6,122 nt of DNA, from contig SXIE01000208.1 of NCBI GenBank assembly GCA_005772945.1, positions 1 through 6,122 of the forward strand, in the 5' to 3' direction. Positions 4,444 to 6,122 of the stretch are shown in pieces (within the stretch, counting starts at the first letter, position 1; every line of letters begins with the position of its first letter). The notes beneath the pieces were generated by a model that worked only from the letters and a program-made list of their open reading frames with translations, did no database searches and was not told the origin of the DNA. The translations under genes and the position numbers were made by a program. This DNA comes from Pseudomonadota bacterium. GTDB lineage: Bacteria; Myxococcota; UBA9042; PHBI01.

Positions 4444-6122
4444 CTATGCGTCCCAGAAACGAGCGTTGGTCGCCGCCATGTCGACCAGAATCTTCGCCGG
4501 GGCATAGCGCGGTCCGCATTCCTGCGCGAGCGCGCTCAGCTTCGCGACGACGTTCTTGACGCCCTTGCGGTCGACCCACGCGAGCGGGCCGCCCGAGGCC
4601 GGGTTGAACCCGATCCCGAAGATGGCCCCCACCTCGGCGTCGCGCTTCTCGCGGAGGATCTTCTCCTCGAGGCAGCGCGCGACCTCGTTGACCTGAATCA
4701 GCATGAGCCGGTCGCCGAGGTACTCCATGCCGGTGTGGTGCGGCTTGGCCGTCACGAGGTCCTTGAGCCCCGGCCAGATCTGCCGATCACCCTCGCCCTT
4801 GGCGGGGTACTCGTAGAAGCCCTTGCCGGCCGCCTTGCCGATACGCCCGTGCTCCTCGACCAGCGCCTTCAGCAGCTTCACGCCCGGGACGTCCGAGACG
4901 TTCTCGTGCATGTAGCGCTCGCGCTGCAGGATCCCGTGGTAGCCGAGGCGCAGCGTCACCTCGTCGAAGACCTTGAGCGGCGAGATGACCATGCCGGCCT
5001 GCTTGGCCGCCTGCTCGACCAGCACCGGGTCGTGCCCTTCGGCCACGCACTGGACCGCTTCCATCAAGTAGGTGCCGAAGACACGGCTCGTGAAGAAGCC
5101 GTAGCCGTCGTTGACCAGGATGGGCACCTTGCCGAGCATCTTCGTGAACGCGACGCAGCGCCCGAGGGTCTCGTCAGACGTCTGCTCGCCCTTGATGATC
5201 TCGAGCAGCGGCATCACCTCGACCGGCGAGAAGAAGTGGAGCCCGACGAAATTCGCGGGTCGAATCGAGGCCTTGGCGAGGTGGGTGATGGGGATCGCCG
5301 AGGTGTTCGACGCCCAGATCGCGCCCGGCGCCATGCGCGGCTCGAGCTCGCGCGTGACCGCGTGCTTGACCTCATCCTTCTCGATGACCGCCTCGATGAT
5401 GAGGTCGCAGCCGTCGAGCGACGCGTTGTCGAGCGAGAACGTGATCCGATCGAGGATCTCCTTCTGCTGCTCGGCCGAGAGGTGCTTCTTCTTCTTCACC
5501 TCGTCCGCGCAGTGCTTGCGACCCAGCTCGAGCGCCGGCTCGGCGATGTCCTTGATGACGACCTCGAGCTTCTTGTCGGCGCAGATGAAGCCGAGCCCGG
5601 CGCCCATCATGCCGGCCCCGAGGATGCCGACCTTCTTGAAGCCGTGCGCGTCGGCGTGCGGCATCCCCTCGCCCTTGAGCGCCGCGTTGCGGTGGTACCA
5701 GAACGTGCGGATCATGTCCTTGCTGTGGTCGGACACCGCGCACTTCACGAAGTAGCGCGCCTCGACCTCGAGCGCGCGGTCGAACTCGACGACGCCACCT
5801 TCGTGGATCGCGCAGATGACCGCCTCGATCTGCGGCATCGTGTTGCCGACCTTCTTATAGGTCATGGCGCACGCCGCGAGGAACATGTTGCGCGCGTCGG
5901 GCGTGCTCGGCGCGGGCGCCGGCCACTTGTAGTCCTTGTTGTCCCAGGGCTGCTTGGCCTTCGGATTCGCCGCGATCCACGCGTGCGCGGCCTCGTAGAG
6001 CGCTTCCTTGGTCGGGTACAGCTCGTCGATCATGCCGAGCGCTTTGCCCTTGGCGGCACGCACCGGCTGACCCTGGCTGATGTGCTCCAAAGCCTTTTGT
6101 ACACCAACGATTCGCGGCAGGC
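4444..6122 (-). CDS. fadJ: FadJ/FadB-type fatty acid oxidation multifunctional protein, 5'-truncated by the window edge
   Basis: This enzyme family hydrates trans-2-enoyl-CoA and then oxidises L-3-hydroxyacyl-CoA with NAD+ in cytosolic beta-oxidation, usually with a separate thiolase. The frame is open to the right edge. Its first residues, LPRIVGVQKALEHISQGQ, and then GMIDEL match the end of an enoyl-CoA hydratase (crotonase) domain, so TTG 6090 is not the start and the catalytic Glu residues lie outside the window. Counting from the Leu codon at 6090 as residue 1: a linker runs to about 150; the NAD-binding Rossmann motif GAGMMG is at 158-163; the SNTS motif at 261-264; and the catalytic pair His285 (GLHFFSPV) and Glu297 are 12 apart as usual. 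Two C-terminal dehydrogenase domains cover about 327-430 (GKAAGKGFYEY) and 455-548. The position usually held by active-site Asn is Ser335 (FFTSRVF), as I recall for mycobacterial-type homologues. Stop TAG is at 4446-4444, followed by a terminator. FadJ versus FadB cannot be settled here. Confidence 0.95.
   Translation of the reverse strand, partial: LPRIVGVQKALEHISQGQPVRAAKGKALGMIDELYPTKEALYEAAHAWIAANPKAKQPWDNKDYKWPAPAPSTPDARNMFLAACAMTYKKVGNTMPQIEAVICAIHEGGVVEFDRALEVEARYFVKCAVSDHSKDMIRTFWYHRNAALKGEGMPHADAHGFKKVGILGAGMMGAGLGFICADKKLEVVIKDIAEPALELGRKHCADEVKKKKHLSAEQQKEILDRITFSLDNASLDGCDLIIEAVIEKDEVKHAVTRELEPRMAPGAIWASNTSAIPITHLAKASIRPANFVGLHFFSPVEVMPLLEIIKGEQTSDETLGRCVAFTKMLGKVPILVNDGYGFFTSRVFGTYLMEAVQCVAEGHDPVLVEQAAKQAGMVISPLKVFDEVTLRLGYHGILQRERYMHENVSDVPGVKLLKALVEEHGRIGKAAGKGFYEYPAKGEGDRQIWPGLKDLVTAKPHHTGMEYLGDRLMLIQVNEVARCLEEKILREKRDAEVGAIFGIGFNPASGGPLAWVDRKGVKNVVAKLSALAQECGPRYAPAKILVDMAATNARFWDA

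Noticed and set aside
6088..6090. TTG as the start codon of the FadJ-like protein
   Set aside because: The frame continues open to the window edge, and the preceding residues (LPRIVGVQKA) are part of the crotonase domain, so the start lies outside the window.
4383..6108. 13-base inverted repeat GTTGGTGTACAAA (4383-4395 plus strand; 6108-6096 minus strand), with a 9-base match GTGTACAAA at 204-212
   Set aside because: A shared 13-mer in a 6-kb window read on both strands is roughly what chance allows. One copy codes for conserved FadJ residues (GVQK), and the contexts differ.
1..6122. CRISPR array, tRNA, rRNA, or complete insertion sequence
   Set aside because: No regularly spaced direct repeats, cloverleaf-like sequence, rRNA segment or paired terminal inverted repeats were seen anywhere in the window.

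Overview
The window is GC-rich, and its coding frames prefer G or C at the third codon position. Base composition and the style of the proteins (long Ala/Gly/Pro-rich cytosolic proteins of unknown family beside a fused beta-oxidation enzyme) suggest a myxobacterium-like member of the Myxococcota. That is an inference; no rRNA or other taxonomic marker is present.

Layout, left to right. (1) Bases 1-46, minus strand: the first 15 codons of a probable coiled-coil protein that runs off the left edge. (2) Bases 47-203: a divergent intergenic region with two adjacent short palindromes. (3) Bases 204-3173, plus strand: one very long gene for an unrecognised protein. Its intact frame starts at ATG 372. 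The same frame is clearly coding back to about GTG 204 and is broken by one amber codon (TAG 309-311) inside a motif-like stretch. It encodes a glycine-rich beta region with an internally duplicated module, then a helical region, an Ala/Pro linker and a helical tail. (4) Bases 3174-3200: a very short convergent gap. (5) Bases 3201-4364, minus strand: a membrane protein with about eight transmembrane helices and no recognised family. (6) Bases 4391-4425: a strong minus-strand intrinsic terminator. (7) Bases 4444-6122, minus strand: most of a FadJ/FadB-type fatty-acid oxidation protein. The end of the enoyl-CoA hydratase domain and the whole 3-hydroxyacyl-CoA dehydrogenase part are present, but its start lies beyond the right edge.

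How they fit together. The only well-understood function is beta-oxidation (FadJ-like). The terminator right after it separates it, at least partly, from the membrane-protein gene on the same strand. The plus-strand gene converges on these two and shows no obvious functional link to them. The most interesting item is that gene: a large, unsecreted, repeat-containing protein whose N-terminus is interrupted by a stop codon that looks like a recent Tyr-to-amber change, a sequencing error, or less likely a recoding site. A link to extracellular contractile injection system cargo is possible but unproven. I see no complete new multi-gene system here.
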